From positions 1 through 64,000 of the forward strand of contig JAETSA010000005.1 of the NCBI GenBank assembly GCA_021769885.1: a stretch of DNA of 64,000 nucleotides, in the 5' to 3' direction. The stretch is from Bacillota bacterium (GTDB lineage: Bacteria; Bacillota; Clostridia; Oscillospirales; Acutalibacteraceae). Shown here piece after piece: positions 1 through 9,720 of the stretch. The notes beneath the pieces are model-generated. The model was not told the origin of the DNA, made no database searches, and saw only the letters and a program-made list of their open reading frames with translations. Every line of letters begins with the position of its first letter. Position 1 is the stretch's first letter. The position numbers and the translations under genes were made by a program.

Positions 1-106
1 ATGATCACCACCATAGCCGCCACAAGCGACAGCTTGAACATCACATGGAAAATCTGACTGGCGGCACCCCTCCCGTCAGATACCTACCCTGTGTAGTCCC
101 TTGTAA

Positions 107-205
107 ACTGTACTTTTCTTTGATATAGACCTTTCTGTACCTAAAGATATTGTAGAGCAAAAGCAAATCGGGGCGTTTATTCGTCAGCTCGACAATGCCG
201 TCTCT
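107..205 (+). pseudogene. Remnant of type I restriction specificity subunit (HsdS) C-terminus
   Basis: + strand frame reads [35 protein letters not shown], the typical HsdS tail (P-x-x-EQ-x-x-IG-x-F-x-x-LD). In-frame stop at 104-106; the frame then runs antisense into parA. Confidence 0.55.
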
Positions 206-537
206 CTGCTCATTGCATTGACAAGGTTAAATTCCATTGTAGAAAGCTCAAGGTTTGCAGGAACAAGGTCAACACCTTCGTCGTGGTGCAGAATACCGAC
301 CGTAGGGTCATTCATCGTTTCGTTTATGACATCTGTGAGTTTCGTTGCAAGCGTGATACCCAAGTTATCCGTATCCTTCCAACCGAGACAGGTGGTTAAG
401 TCGCCCTGTGGGTCTGCGTCTATGAGCAACACTTTCTTTCCCTGCATTGCAAGACCGACGCCGAGGTTTACCGTGGTGGTCGTCTTTCCAACTCCGCCTT
501 TTTGATTGCATATAGCAATCGTTTTGCAGTTCGACAC
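184..537 (-). pseudogene. ParA/Soj-family ATPase, 3'-truncated
   Basis: Walker [15 protein letters not shown] and [15 protein letters not shown]; ends abruptly after NAMSRETAL, about 40 percent of a normal ParA. Confidence 0.8.
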
Positions 538-1041
538 TTTGTGCGTCCTCCTTTCGTAAAATTCATAGCCATCGCAGTATGGCTATGTACTTGACCGGCT
601 CATTTCCTAACCGGTCGGGCAATATTTGTTCTCAACACCCCTTGCCGAGCAAAAAGCTCACGGGAAGTCACTAAGGAACAGACTGCTAATCTGTATCATA
701 GGAATTTCACCTCTGCCGGGTACTCCGCCAGCTCCGTAGAGAAGTATCATTATCCTTCTGACTGTCATCGCCGTAACAGGGGCAACCTATTACTTATACC
801 GGGAGTTCTCGCTGTTCTGCAATGCAGAAGTCACGGCGTACCCGATAAGGTGGCTAAAATCATCAGAATTAAAGTCTTAGTGAATGATTTATTCAGTTGT
901 CAAAATACAAGTGAATGGGCTGACCTTTTCGTGGTTCGGAATTAACCCCTTCACTCATTTGGACAAAGGGGGTCAAAATGCACACCCAAAATCACCCCTT
1001 TTTCAAAAAATTCTTGAAAATATTTTTTTAGAAACAAAAAA

Positions 1042-1079
1042 GCCGCCTATTTCCCTCGTAATTGAGGTCAATAGACGGC
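1042..1079. terminator. Hairpin terminator-like structure
   Basis: gccgcctatttccctcgtaattgaggtcaatagacggc folds into a long stem with one C/A mismatch. Confidence 0.5.
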
Positions 1080-1409
1080 GGGTAGAAATATTCATAATTT
1101 TGGTGTATAATAGGAAATTAAGAGAAAGACAAATTCTTTAGGTTAGAATCGATGATGGGGTAAACGAAAAAGCAGTTTTGACATTTCAGTGAACTGCCCC
1201 TTCGTTTACTCTATTTTCGATTTGACCTAATTGAACAAAGTGAGCGTCCGAGTAGATATTACCTATGGACTTTTAATCTTTTGTTCTTATCCGTGATTAT
1301 ACAGGATTTCCTATGCAGACGCTACAGAAATCAAGGATTTTCAGATAAATAGGTACAACAATAAAACCTCAGGATTTTGAGGCTTAAAAACATATAAAAG
1401 ATTTGGATT

Positions 1410-1866
1410 TTAACACCTTTGCGGTATTCTCAGTTGTGGTTTTCCAAGATGTCCACCGCAGGATTTACATACACAGATGTTTATCCCGTATAGCTGTTTC
1501 AGTATTTCCGGCATTTCCTTAGCCCTGAGCTTTGAAAGATATTTTTTGCATCCGAGAAGATTCCGGCATAAAGTGAGTTTTTTGTGTTTGCTGCGGGAAC
1601 ATAGAAGTCCATAATGCCGGATCCTGACAAAACGTCTGGGTGGCACATGCATCAGAAAACGCCGTATGAATTCAATGCCGGAAATGGTCAGTTCCTTCCA
1701 TTGTCCTTCTTTCCGGTAATCCTTAACGGAAAAAGTAACATTTTCATCATCCATATGGATGATGCGGTGATTGCTGATAGCGATCCTATGGGTATACTTT
1801 CCAAGGTAATCAATCACAGATTGTGCACCGTTAAAAGTTTTCTTACAGTAAGGAACCCATTCTGCG
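1410..1866 (-). pseudogene. IS91-like (Y2_Tnp) transposase, C-terminal half only
   Basis: WVPYCKKTFNGAQSVIDYLGKYTHRIAISNHRI...; frame continues upstream of the listed Met to about 1866 and is fused into the recombinase 3' end. Y-x-x-x-Y motif kept, no HUH motif. Confidence 0.75.
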
Positions 1867-2695
1867 TCATAACAGGAATGAGGGATTTGTTGCTGACATG
1901 AAGATAAACTTCCGTAGATTTCGGATCACGGTGTCCAAGCAGAGCTTGAATGTTCTGCCGTTCTATGCCCTGTTCCATCAGATGGGTTGCAAAGCTATGG
2001 CGGAGACAGTGAGGGGTTGCTGCCTTTGGAAGTTCTGCATCAGCTACTGCCCGTCGCATTACCTGTTCCAGAGTACTGACTGTTAGATAATTACCGGTAA
2101 ATTTATTCGGAAACAGGATGCCACGGGGACGACCTTTCTCAAACCAATATTGTGTAAGGATATCCAGACAACGTTTGGAGAGAATGGTATAACGGTCCAT
2201 TCTATTCTTGGTATTCCGGACATGGATCTGCATATTTGAACGGGAGATATCGTCATAATGAAGATGGATCACTTCAGAAACTCTCATACCTGAGGAATAC
2301 ATGACTGCGAACATAGCCTTATATTTGATATCATCAACAGCATCTAACAGGCGGTCAATCTCAGAGGCAGTCAGTACAGTAGGAAGCTTATGTTCTAGGA
2401 TCATACGTGGAACTGTGATGTCATCCCAAAGGATATGCAGGACATTTCGATAGAAAAAACGGATGGCAGAATTGTAAAGATTCAGAGTTGTGGCTTTCAG
2501 TCCTTCCTCTTTTTTCGCAAGCAAAAAAGCCCTGACATCCTGACAGGTAAGTTCTTTGGGATTCTTATTCTGATATTTCAGAAAGTAAGAAACATAGTTT
2601 TTATAGCAACTGATGGAACGTTCTTTGAGGTTACGGATTTTCCCGGCTTCCTCAAGCTGTTCTAAATATTTTTCATACATAATAAAATCCTCCAT
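1814..2695 (-). CDS. Tyrosine recombinase/integrase (XerC/D-like, IS91-associated type); start may be Met at 2680
   Basis: SAM-like N-domain and catalytic residues: SSGMRVSEV, HCLRHSFATHL, LLGHRDPKSTEVYLHV. Confidence 0.85.
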   Translation of the reverse strand: MEDFIMYEKYLEQLEEAGKIRNLKERSISCYKNYVSYFLKYQNKNPKELTCQDVRAFLLAKKEEGLKATTLNLYNSAIRFFYRNVLHILWDDITVPRMILEHKLPTVLTASEIDRLLDAVDDIKYKAMFAVMYSSGMRVSEVIHLHYDDISRSNMQIHVRNTKNRMDRYTILSKRCLDILTQYWFEKGRPRGILFPNKFTGNYLTVSTLEQVMRRAVADAELPKAATPHCLRHSFATHLMEQGIERQNIQALLGHRDPKSTEVYLHVSNKSLIPVMTQNGFLTVRKLLTVHNL

Positions 2696-2892
2696 ATAAA
2701 ATCAGTAGTTATCAGAAACACTGCTTTATACGGAGGGGCATTGGGGTCATAAAACCGCTTGCCAACCAAGTGGAATGGTGGTATTCTTTTCATAGGCAGT
2801 GGAGAGGTCGATCCTGTTTGATTGTTATTTTGTGGTGATTTAACAATACTACTTTTAGGACTTGCTTTCCACTGTTTTGTTATATAAAACAG

Positions 2893-2938
2893 AAAATCGC
2901 TATGCCACAGCCTTGGCAGGCCATCGCATAGCGATTTT
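2893..2938. repeat. Perfect 12-bp inverted repeat (AAAATCGCTATG ... CATAGCGATTTT)
   Basis: Direct reading; 22-nt loop containing ccttgg. Confidence 0.8.
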
Positions 2939-2978
2939 GTTCAATTCCAATTTGTCGAACTTACTCTAAATTAGCAAA

Positions 2979-3007
2979 GACCGCTTACATCGTGTAGGCG
3001 GTCTCTT
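2979..3007. terminator. Rho-independent terminator-like hairpin
   Basis: gaccgcttaca tcg tgtaggcggtc followed by tctttt. Confidence 0.6.
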
Positions 3008-3014
3008 TTCGTGT

Positions 3015-3419
3015 TCAGATATATTTGATTTTGAACTTTCTTCTCTTGGCTGAAAGCACCTTATAAAGAATATCATCTACTGCATCGGTGCATCTGCCTT
3101 GTGCTGTCAGGCTGTTCTTCAAACGAATAAGTGATTGTATTGGCTTAATCGTGTTTTTCTCAGACCACTCTAATGACAATTTCGGCTTTACCGTAGCCAA
3201 ATCGTTAATACCCTCAACAACCCTTGCTCCTGAACAAATGGGGCAGCCTTCGCCTTTGGAACGAGCCTTCACGCTCGCCTGCCATTCGTGACCGCAACTG
3301 CCTTTCCACCAAACTCTCTTGTTTGAGCCGTAAGTAATATTATCGGGAGTAAGCGGAAAGTTCCTTTCCGACCATTCCGAAACAAGCTCCGGATGTACTT
3401 TCGCCAAACTATTACTCAT
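3015..3419 (-). CDS. Truncated zinc-ribbon (DUF4379-like) protein
   Basis: HPELVSEWSERNFPLTPDNITYGSNKRVWWKGSCGHEWQASVKARSKGEGCPICSG; start at 3419 is preceded by aaggag; C-terminal tail is unlike the ribbon repeats. Confidence 0.6.
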   Translation of the reverse strand: MSNSLAKVHPELVSEWSERNFPLTPDNITYGSNKRVWWKGSCGHEWQASVKARSKGEGCPICSGARVVEGINDLATVKPKLSLEWSEKNTIKPIQSLIRLKNSLTAQGRCTDAVDDILYKVLSAKRRKFKIKYI

Positions 3420-3511
3420 AGCAAAACCGCTCCTTCCTCTCTGTTTGCACTCATTATATTGAGGAAAGAAAAATCGGGGTAGTTTGCGAACATGGGGAGA
3501 AATAAAAAAAG

Positions 3512-3544
3512 CCCCTTGAAAAAGGTTCATCCTCTTTCAAGGGG
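3512..3544 (-). terminator. Terminator of lnu gene
   Basis: ccccttgaaa...tttcaagggg perfect 10-bp stem with a T-run on the - strand. Confidence 0.75.
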
Positions 3545-3569
3545 TTATTCGACAAACGGGAAGCTATGA

Positions 3570-4064
3570 TTATCTATACTCTTCAGGAAGTTCCATATGA
3601 AATACTTCGCACAACAACTTTACATCATGCATATCATTTTCATCATAATCGTATCCCAAATGGAACAGCAGTTGACTATACGGTTCAATACAAGAAACTT
3701 CTATTTCCTCAATTTTTCCTATTCCCGAAAAAATCTCTGATGGAAAACAATCCCCTTCGTAAAGAATTTCACCATTTTTTGTATATTCAAAACAATGTAA
3801 ATCAATAATTCTTTTCTTCAAATCCTCCCATACTGTATGGTTCGTTGTTGTATACTCCATTTTTATCTCATAGAAACCATTGTTTTTAATTATCTGTATA
3901 AATTTATGATAATCTTTCTTTTCTACAAATATATCAATATCGTTATGTCTTCTTGTTTCATATCCAATAAGCGCATCTACACCCCAACCGCCGTCAAGAA
4001 GTACTTTAATCTCCGCATCCGTTGCAAGTCTGATAATCTGTTTTGCATCTGTTATACTGACCAT
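3570..4064 (-). CDS. lnu(C): Lincosamide nucleotidyltransferase, Lnu(C)-like
   Basis: 164 aa; DGGWGVDALIGYETRRHNDIDIFV and DLHCFEYTKNGEILYEGDCFPSEIFSG typical of the Lnu(A/C) family. Allele-level assignment not checked. Confidence 0.8.
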   Translation of the reverse strand: MVSITDAKQIIRLATDAEIKVLLDGGWGVDALIGYETRRHNDIDIFVEKKDYHKFIQIIKNNGFYEIKMEYTTTNHTVWEDLKKRIIDLHCFEYTKNGEILYEGDCFPSEIFSGIGKIEEIEVSCIEPYSQLLFHLGYDYDENDMHDVKLLCEVFHMELPEEYR

Positions 4065-4109
4065 ATTTTCCTCCCCTAAATCCCGATTTGTTTATCTGTC
4101 TTTTCAAAT

Positions 4110-4140
4110 AATGGGCGACCTCGAAAGAAAGTCGCCCATT
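4110..4140. terminator. Hairpin terminator
   Basis: aatgggcgac/gtcgcccatt perfect 10-bp stem. Confidence 0.6.
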
Positions 4141-4279
4141 CACACTTTGAAATTATGCGATTTTTTTGCCTCTGCACGTTTTCCTACATCGATTGGTGTA
4201 AGTTTGGTGTAAGGCGTAAGGTTTTTCGTTTCCCCTGTGTCCGAAAACCCTTGATATTACGGGCTTTTTCGCGTTTCGG

Positions 4280-5776
4280 TCAATCTAAGGGTTTCATTGT
4301 CGGGAAGAATAAGACATCGCGGATGGCGGGAGAATCGGTTAAAAGCATAACCATTCTGTCAATGCCGAAGCCGATGCCGCCTGTGGGGGGCATACCGAGC
4401 TCCAAGGCATAGAGGAAGTCTTCATCGGTATGATTTGCTTCCTCGTCGCCCTGTGCAAACTGCTCTTCCTGTGCTTGGAAACGGGCACGCTGATCGACGG
4501 GGTCGTTGAGCTCCGAATACGCATTTGCCATTTCCCAACCGTTCATAAAGAACTCGAAGCGCTCAACGTAATCGGGATTTTCGGGTTTCTTTTTGGTCAG
4601 CGGGGAAATTTCAATCGGATGATCCATCACAAAGGTCGGCTGAATCAGGTGCTCCTCCACATAGGTTTCAAAGAACAGATTCAGAATATCGCCCTTCTTG
4701 TGACGCTCCTCGTATTCGATATGATGCTCTTTAGCGACCGCTCGCGCTTCTTCCAGCGTATGAATTTCATTGAAATCTACGCCCGAATACTGCTTGACGG
4801 CATCTAACATAGTAATGCGCGCAAACGGCTTGCCGAGATCCATTTCAACGCCGTTATAGGTAATGGTCGTTGTGCCGAGCACCTCTTGCGCGACATAGCG
4901 GTATAAGTTCTCCGTCAAATCCATCATACCGTGATAATCGGTATACGCCTGATACAATTCCATCAGCGTAAACTCGGGATTGTGACGTGTATCCAAGCCC
5001 TCGTTGCGGAATACGCGCCCGATTTCATAGACACGCTCCATACCGCCGACAATCAAACGCTTGAGATACAGCTCCAAAGAGATGCGCAGTTTCACATCTT
5101 CATCGAGCGCATTAAAGTGCGTGGAGAACGGGCGTGCCGCCGCACCGCCTGCGTTGGAAACGAGCATCGGCGTTTCGACTTCCATAAAGCCTTGTCCGTC
5201 CAAATAACGGCGGATGGTGCTGATGATTTTTGAACGCTTGATAAAAGTATCGCGCACTTCGGCATTCATCACCAAATCCACATACCGCTGACGGTAGCGC
5301 ATATCGGTATTGGTAAGGCCGTGGAATTTTTCAGGCAATACCTGCAAGCTCTTGGAAAGCAACGTAATCTCGGAAGCGTGAATTGAAATCTCACCTGTTT
5401 TGGTCTTGAAAACTTCACCCTTGATGCCAATGATATCGCCAATATCCAGCTTCTTGAAAGCTTTGTACTCCTCTTCGCCGATGCTGTCACGCGCGACATA
5501 GGATTGAATGTTTCCTTTTAAATCCTGCACATTGCAGAAAGATGCCTTACCCATCACGCGTTTGGACATCATACGCCCCGCTACGGTAACTGTCTGCCCT
5601 TCTAAGGCTTCGAAGCCCTCTTTTACGGCAGTGCTGTGATGTGTGACTTCGTATTTTGTCAACTGAAACGGATCGTGCCCCGCCTCCTGCAATGCTGTCA
5701 GTTTTTCCAAGCGGATTCTGTGCTGTTCGTTTAAATCCTGCTGTGGTGCTGTATTTTGCACGGTTTCCTGCGCCAT
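4280..5776 (-). CDS. lysS: Lysyl-tRNA synthetase, class II
   Basis: 498 aa; [54 protein letters not shown]. Confidence 0.97.
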   Translation of the reverse strand: MAQETVQNTAPQQDLNEQHRIRLEKLTALQEAGHDPFQLTKYEVTHHSTAVKEGFEALEGQTVTVAGRMMSKRVMGKASFCNVQDLKGNIQSYVARDSIGEEEYKAFKKLDIGDIIGIKGEVFKTKTGEISIHASEITLLSKSLQVLPEKFHGLTNTDMRYRQRYVDLVMNAEVRDTFIKRSKIISTIRRYLDGQGFMEVETPMLVSNAGGAAARPFSTHFNALDEDVKLRISLELYLKRLIVGGMERVYEIGRVFRNEGLDTRHNPEFTLMELYQAYTDYHGMMDLTENLYRYVAQEVLGTTTITYNGVEMDLGKPFARITMLDAVKQYSGVDFNEIHTLEEARAVAKEHHIEYEERHKKGDILNLFFETYVEEHLIQPTFVMDHPIEISPLTKKKPENPDYVERFEFFMNGWEMANAYSELNDPVDQRARFQAQEEQFAQGDEEANHTDEDFLYALELGMPPTGGIGFGIDRMVMLLTDSPAIRDVLFFPTMKPLD

Positions 5777-5846
5777 AATTTCACATCCTGTTTAGAATAA
5801 AATAGGGGCGGACTGCGCCGCCCGAAGCGTATTGCCGCCGCAACAC

Positions 5847-6317
5847 TTATCTGTCAATCGAAAGAATCGTAAAATGCAACGTGCCGATAGGTGCTTCTAC
5901 CACGACATCTTCGCCGACCTTATGCCCGAGCAGCGCTTTGCCGACAGGCGATTCATCGGAAATCTTGCCCTCATCGGGATTTGCCTGTGCAAAGCCGACG
6001 ATTTTATATTCGAATTTTTGTTTGCTGCTGTTTTCAATCGTTACCTTGGAGCCGATGTGTACCACTTCTGTGCCGAGGGTGCTTTCATCAAACACCTTGG
6101 CATTTTTGATCATCGTTTCAATCTCATTGATGCGCGCTTCCAGCTTTGCCTGATCGCTCATTGCCTCGTCATACTCAGCATTTTCGGAAAGGTCGCCGAA
6201 GCTTCTTGCGACTTTAATTTTTTCAGCCGCTTCTTTTCTGCCTACGGTTTTTAAGTTTTCAAGCTCCTGTTCAAGCTCTTTTAAACCTTCTGCGGTCAGC
6301 AAGGTTTCCTGTATCAT
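5847..6317 (-). CDS. greA: Transcription elongation factor GreA
   Basis: 156 aa; LTAEGLKELEQELENL, LSENAEYDEA, ISDESPVGKALLGHKVGE. Confidence 0.96.
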   Translation of the reverse strand: MIQETLLTAEGLKELEQELENLKTVGRKEAAEKIKVARSFGDLSENAEYDEAMSDQAKLEARINEIETMIKNAKVFDESTLGTEVVHIGSKVTIENSSKQKFEYKIVGFAQANPDEGKISDESPVGKALLGHKVGEDVVVEAPIGTLHFTILSIDR

Positions 6318-6386
6318 ATTGTATATGCTCCTTTCGGTATTTTACACTTATACAAATGGATATTATAAAATAAAGCACCGATTCTG

Positions 6387-7154
6387 TCAAGAGATAGTAA
6401 CACTTTTAATTGGTTTTAAGCGCACATACCGTAGATTATCGAGCTCTTTTTGATTACAGAGTTCATACAGTGCCGCCGCAAACACATCCGACGCTACACC
6501 TTGCGGGCGGCGTGCTTCAAATTCGGCAGGCAAAACGCATTCGTCGCCTGCATAACAGACCTTCGGCATACCGTATTGCAGTACGCCGCCTATCCCGTTC
6601 TCTGTTTTTAGAAACGGTATGAGCAGGACGGTGCAGTCCCGAAGCACATCTGCACAGGAGGAAACGATGACAGACAATCCCCAATCCGCCAATATCTCTT
6701 TTGCCAGCTCGTCATATCGCTTTGGAAAATCTGTACATATTTTAACGGTCTTCGCCTGACGCACAAACGGCACAATTGCTTTTTGTAAACGCGCCTCGGG
6801 GTCAACAAAACCTAAGGTGCGTGCGCTCGGCGCATCCGGCAATTTTTCTAAAAAGTCAACGGCGGTATTCAGAAACAGTATTTGCGGATACAGCACAGGT
6901 TCAAAAATTTGAAGCGGTGGCAGAATCGGGATTTTTACATCCTGTAAAAGGATTCTTTGCGCACAGCCGCCGACCAAATCAGGCAGAGAGGATAAATCCA
7001 CATTGCCGCGCTTGTCTGCAAAGCATTCAACCGTATAAAAAAATGCGCCGCCGCGCAGGGGCACACGCGTGAGGATTGGCTCGGGTGGACGGTAAAACAG
7101 TCTTTTTAAAATCGGCGGTTTTTGAAAAGGATTTACTTTTAAAACAGTGAACAT
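6387..7154 (-). CDS. Conserved protein of unknown function
   Basis: Long ORF in a gene-dense strand; no recognised motif. Confidence 0.55.
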   Translation of the reverse strand: MFTVLKVNPFQKPPILKRLFYRPPEPILTRVPLRGGAFFYTVECFADKRGNVDLSSLPDLVGGCAQRILLQDVKIPILPPLQIFEPVLYPQILFLNTAVDFLEKLPDAPSARTLGFVDPEARLQKAIVPFVRQAKTVKICTDFPKRYDELAKEILADWGLSVIVSSCADVLRDCTVLLIPFLKTENGIGGVLQYGMPKVCYAGDECVLPAEFEARRPQGVASDVFAAALYELCNQKELDNLRYVRLKPIKSVTIS

Positions 7155-7206
7155 AAAAACACCCCACATACGCTCATTGTATGTGGGGGAATTTTATTTC
7201 AGTACA

Positions 7207-8421
7207 TTATTCGCCTGTTTCCTCGCCTGTCAGAAGCGTATATGCCTTTTGATACTGCGCGTCGTCAGACTGGTCTAAAATCGGTAAAATGACTCGCTTA
7301 TCAGACGGCAGAGAAACGGCCATATCGGGCGTTAAACCGACTGTATTGTAGGATTCGCTTGTGTACGGACGAATCACCGCAGTGGTCAGCAAAATCGCGC
7401 CGCCGTCGCTCAGGGCGAAAGCTTCCTGCATAGTGCCGTTTCCGGCAGTCTTTTCACCAATCAGCTGTGCTTTGCCGTAATCACGCAAATCGCAGGCGAA
7501 CAATTCGGCAGGACCCGCAGTTTCACCGTTTACAAGCACTGCCATCGGCATAGAAACACTGTCTGCTTCTGCGGTAAAGGTCTTTTTGACCGTTCCGTCT
7601 TTGGCAACAGCGGTTGCCAACGCACCGCTCCCCTCACTTGCCACGGGCACGAGCACATCCACGGCGGTTGCCGCGTGGGCAATCATACCGTTTGCCGTAC
7701 CGCGCAAATCAATCATCAAGGATGTTGCACCTTGCTTCATCAGTGCGTCTGTCGCGGATTTGAGCTGTGCGGCTGTGGTCGCATAAAAATCCGTAATTTT
7801 TACATAACCGACTGTACCGTTTAACGTATAGTATACGGTTTGGGCAGAATAGCCTTTGACAATACTGACTGTCTTGCTTTCTTCACCGCGCACATAGGTT
7901 ACGGTCACGGAAGAAAGGCGGTCGCCCGACAGCTTCTTTAACAAATCCTCGTAATTATATGCCGTTACTGCTTCTTCGTCGATATGCGTAATCTTGTCGT
8001 GTTTTTGCAATCCGCTGATTGCGGCGGGAGAATTTTCAGACACCTCGGCAACGTAAATCGCGGTATCGTTCGGATTGAAGAACGCAATAATGCCGACGCC
8101 GATTTTTCTGCCGTCCATTTCATCCTTGTAGACAGCATATTCCGACGCAGTCATATAATAGCTGTATTTATCGCCCAAGCCCTCGGCATAGCCGCCGGAT
8201 AAATCCGAGTTTAGCAGGCTGTCGTTGATTTCGCCGTAATAATTATTGCGGACAACATCATCCAGCTCCGCAACGGCGGAATAGAGCTTGGAACGGCTCG
8301 GCAAATCTTTGATGATGGAATTGTACGTACGCATTGTCACGGACATTGTGATGGCAACCGTGGCGGCAATCGAGGTAAAAATCAACGCCAGTGCCAATCC
8401 TAAAGAGATTTTTTTATTCAT
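7207..8421 (-). CDS. S41-family C-terminal processing peptidase
   Basis: N-terminal TM, PDZ (DKITHIDEEAVTAY...), peptidase region VNGETAGPAELFACDLRDY...LIGEKTAGNG. Confidence 0.85.
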   Translation of the reverse strand: MNKKISLGLALALIFTSIAATVAITMSVTMRTYNSIIKDLPSRSKLYSAVAELDDVVRNNYYGEINDSLLNSDLSGGYAEGLGDKYSYYMTASEYAVYKDEMDGRKIGVGIIAFFNPNDTAIYVAEVSENSPAAISGLQKHDKITHIDEEAVTAYNYEDLLKKLSGDRLSSVTVTYVRGEESKTVSIVKGYSAQTVYYTLNGTVGYVKITDFYATTAAQLKSATDALMKQGATSLMIDLRGTANGMIAHAATAVDVLVPVASEGSGALATAVAKDGTVKKTFTAEADSVSMPMAVLVNGETAGPAELFACDLRDYGKAQLIGEKTAGNGTMQEAFALSDGGAILLTTAVIRPYTSESYNTVGLTPDMAVSLPSDKRVILPILDQSDDAQYQKAYTLLTGEETGE

Positions 8422-8451
8422 TCTATCGTTCCTTTAAGTATCTGACGTGAT

Positions 8452-9720
8452 TTACGGAAGCCACGGTGCAGGATTGACGCGCTTCCCGTTGACCCAAACC
8501 TCAAAGTGCAGGTGTGCACCCGCGTGCGGATTGGAAGCGGTCGGTCTCGGGTACACATTGCCCGTATTGCCGACATAAGCAATGACTTGTCCCTGCTTCA
8601 CGGTTTGCCCCTTGCCGACCAAAAGCTTGGAACAGTGTGCGTAGCGCGTATAGACACCGTTGCCGTGATTGATATACACATTATTGCCCCAGCTGTAATG
8701 ATATTCGGAGGAATACACAACACCGTCTGCCACCGCGCGAATCTCTTTACCGTAGGTATTGCCGGTTGCACCCGCAGTTGTAAAATCTATGCCCTGATGA
8801 TTTGCATATCCGTACCAGCCTGCCGAAATCACCACATTCGGATATTGCAGCGGGTGAATCATCCCTTTTGAGGATACAGGATAATTGGAAGAACCGCCGT
8901 TGACAATCGAACCGCCGCCGTTTTCCATACCTGCCGCTTGCTGACGGTCATACTCTTCCATTGCGGCATTTAAAGCAGCAATTTGTTTTTCGGAGTCCGC
9001 CTGAATTTTGTTTTCACGCGACAGCTTTTGCTCAATCGCAGTTTGCTTGCTCTCCTGCACATTTCTTGCCTGCTGTTCTTCTGCACGGCTCGCGGCAATC
9101 GCATCCCGTTCGCTTTTCACTGCAGCGCGTTTTTCTTCTACTGCAGCTTTATCGCGGTTTAGCTTTTCCGTGGTCGCCTTCAGTTCATCGATATCCGCCT
9201 GCAGATCCGAAACAAGGGCAGTGTCGTTTTCTGCAATACGGCGTACCAATTCCAGTCTTGTCAGAAACGTTTCGAAGTCCCCGGCGCCCAGCAAAAGCTC
9301 CAATGTAGAGGTTTCGCCCGCAACATATGTAGCATACAGACGTTCACTTAATAAATCGTATGTCGCACTGATTTCCGTATCCAATTCTTTCTGACGCGCG
9401 TCAGCAGCATCAATTTCCGCCTGCAAGGCATTTTCTTCTGCCTGATACTGTGCAATCAACGTGTTCTTCTCGGCAATTTGGACATTCAAATCGCTGATTT
9501 TCTGATTCACAATATCAATATCCGCCTGCATCGCTTCGATTTCTTTTTGAAATTCCGACTCATTCTGCTCGCTTTGTGCCTTACGGGATTCCTGCTCATC
9601 GATTTTATCCTGAATCTCATCTTTACTGCTCCACGCCGCCGCAGGCAGAATGTAAGATGTCATACACAACACCGTGCACAGCAGGACGCTGCAAATACGC
9701 AAAATCATAGGTTTATTCAT
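8452..9720 (-). CDS. Coiled-coil M23 peptidase (EnvC-like murein hydrolase activator)
   Basis: Signal peptide, long coiled coil, C-terminal M23 motifs NHQGIDFTT and HAGAHLHFEVWVNG. Confidence 0.9.
   Translation of the reverse strand: MNKPMILRICSVLLCTVLCMTSYILPAAAWSSKDEIQDKIDEQESRKAQSEQNESEFQKEIEAMQADIDIVNQKISDLNVQIAEKNTLIAQYQAEENALQAEIDAADARQKELDTEISATYDLLSERLYATYVAGETSTLELLLGAGDFETFLTRLELVRRIAENDTALVSDLQADIDELKATTEKLNRDKAAVEEKRAAVKSERDAIAASRAEEQQARNVQESKQTAIEQKLSRENKIQADSEKQIAALNAAMEEYDRQQAAGMENGGGSIVNGGSSNYPVSSKGMIHPLQYPNVVISAGWYGYANHQGIDFTTAGATGNTYGKEIRAVADGVVYSSEYHYSWGNNVYINHGNGVYTRYAHCSKLLVGKGQTVKQGQVIAYVGNTGNVYPRPTASNPHAGAHLHFEVWVNGKRVNPAPWLP

Noticed and set aside
1-60. Possible membrane-protein fragment on the - strand (QIFHVMFKLSLVAAMVVI)
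   Set aside because: Too short to assign; could be a conjugation protein but there is no supporting motif.
541-880. Possible structured ncRNA or second short ORF upstream of ParA (IILLTVIAVTGATYYLYREF on +)
   Set aside because: Only the two palindromes are clear; no known RNA motif and no start/RBS for the ORF.
3420-3530. N-terminal part of the ORF 3015-3530
   Set aside because: Runs through the lnu terminator; internal Met at 3419 has an aaggag RBS.
4083-4279. T-box or tRNA near lysS
   Set aside because: No AGGGTGG-type T-box core or cloverleaf seen; hairpin at 4110-4140 is a simple terminator.
4430-5233. + strand ORFs within lysS
   Set aside because: Antisense shadows of a conserved essential gene.
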